Of a stretch of DNA of 5,414 nt, positions 4,749-5,414 are shown in pieces (the first letter of the stretch is position 1; every line of letters begins with the position of its first letter). Under the pieces are notes generated by a model. The model did not search any database, was not told where the DNA came from, and saw only the letters and a program-made list of their open reading frames with translations. The position numbers were made by a program, and so were the translations under genes. This DNA is from an uncultured Collinsella sp. (lineage in GTDB: Bacteria; Actinomycetota; Coriobacteriia; Coriobacteriales; Coriobacteriaceae): the NCBI GenBank assembly GCA_902475445.1, contig CABRZN010000117.1, positions 1-5,414 on the forward strand, read 5' to 3'.

Positions 4749-5414
4749 TTAGCGGGTGGGATGCCAGACGTGGAGGACGCCGGCAAGGATGTCGACCTCG
4801 ATGCGCGAGGCGACAACGGGCTCGCCGTCGGCCTGGATGGGGTAGTCGGGCTCCTCAAAGGTGAGCTCGACATGGCGGCAGCGGCGCATGCGAACCGGCG
4901 GCAACTTGGTATGGTGGCCGTCCTTGGCCGAAAGAAACATAGGCAGGGCAACCGCACGCGGAACGGGGCCGCAGGCGTAGCAGACGTCGAGTACGCCGTC
5001 GCAGGGGTCGGCATCGGGGCAGATGCGATAGCCCGAGCCATAGGTAGGACCCAGCTGAATTGCCATGATGATCGCCCGCACGCGCTCGGCGGGCGCGCCA
5101 TCAAAGCTGATGGTCATGGGGTAGTTGCGATAGCGCAGGCCAAACTGCTCAAGTCCCGATAGGGTGTAGAGCGGAGCGCCGGCGAGGCCCGTCTTTTTGC
5201 GCAGCTCGGTGGTGCCCAGGCCGATGGCGGCATCGATGCCGACCGAGAGCGTCTGGTCGTAGTACTCAACGGTAGCCTCGCCGCTGCCGCTCGCAGGGCT
5301 CCACGAGCGAATGCGCCCGATGTCCTGACGCTGCAGCTCGCAGGTGAGCAGCGCGCCAAAATCCTTACCGGAGAAATCGTCGATGCCGAGCGTTTGGGCA
5401 AAATCGTTGCCAGA
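4749..5414 (-). CDS. Diacylglycerol/lipid kinase, YegS/BmrU family, C-terminal part
   Basis: The window holds the last 221 residues of a lipid kinase, still open at the right edge; the N-terminal part with the expected GGDGT nucleotide motif lies outside. The visible part starts SGNDFAQTLGI, the end of the family's GTGNDFA motif. Next come SVGIDAAIG (58-66), CPDADPCDGVLDV (132-144), AKDGHH (163-168) and QADGEPV (194-200), the conserved C-terminal DGE. These match the DAGK catalytic-domain end and the beta-rich C-terminal domain of this family, which phosphorylates diacylglycerol or related lipids with ATP at the membrane surface. The frame is continuous from 5414 to the TAA at 4749. The ATG at 5117 is internal and not the start. 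The gene is convergent with the GGQ-domain gene. The exact lipid substrate cannot be told from this part. Confidence 0.9.
   Translation of the reverse strand, partial: SGNDFAQTLGIDDFSGKDFGALLTCELQRQDIGRIRSWSPASGSGEATVEYYDQTLSVGIDAAIGLGTTELRKKTGLAGAPLYTLSGLEQFGLRYRNYPMTISFDGAPAERVRAIIMAIQLGPTYGSGYRICPDADPCDGVLDVCYACGPVPRAVALPMFLSAKDGHHTKLPPVRMRRCRHVELTFEEPDYPIQADGEPVVASRIEVDILAGVLHVWHPTR

Noticed and set aside
5101..5120. A possible start or frameshift inside the lipid kinase at the ATG at 5117
   Set aside because: Reading the minus strand from 5414 gives an uninterrupted frame starting SGNDFA and continuing past 5117, so the gene is intact but cut by the window edge. A competing frame at 5114-5401 is a shadow.
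4743..5162. A 139-codon plus-strand frame over the kinase
   Set aside because: It lies opposite the conserved DAGK C-terminal motifs and has low-complexity Gly/Asp/Ala composition.

Overview
The window is a GC-rich bacterial segment with short intergenic gaps, strong AAGGAG/GGAGG-type ribosome binding sites and actinobacterial-looking protein sequences. I infer a gut-type Coriobacteriia (Collinsella-like) chromosome. The inference rests on protein style, codon use and the dispersed palindromes with an AGGGACTGT core. No marker gene proves it.

Layout: (i) 56-502, minus strand: a small cysteine-rich protein of the C_GCAxxG_C_C putative redox family. It is divergent from (ii) 729-2012, plus strand: an O-acetylhomoserine sulfhydrylase (metY type), preceded by a plausible sigma-70 promoter. 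(iii) A rho-independent terminator (2082-2128) lies only 25 bases before (iv) 2154-3458, plus: a DHA2-like MFS efflux transporter with about 12 membrane segments. (v) After a 160-base gap with an extended -10 and a leader hairpin comes 3619-4197, plus: xanthine phosphoribosyltransferase (xpt). (vi) A perfect palindrome with a T-tract (4225-4260) separates xpt from 4281-4661, plus: a stand-alone GGQ-domain release-factor-like protein, probably for ribosome rescue. (vii) A 27-bp perfect inverted repeat (4671-4741) separates it from (viii) 4749-5414, minus: the C-terminal 221 residues of a YegS/BmrU-type diacylglycerol/lipid kinase that runs off the right edge. Bases 1-55 show no gene or convincing signal.

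The genes look like independent housekeeping units (sulfur amino-acid synthesis, drug or metabolite export, purine salvage, ribosome rescue, lipid phosphorylation) rather than one pathway. The most unusual content is non-coding. Two palindromes that share a nine-base core bracket the rescue-factor gene. A terminator lies just upstream of each of two coding starts (the MFS gene and the GGQ gene). Two leader hairpins abut ribosome binding sites. I did not find a convincing new defence or mobile system.
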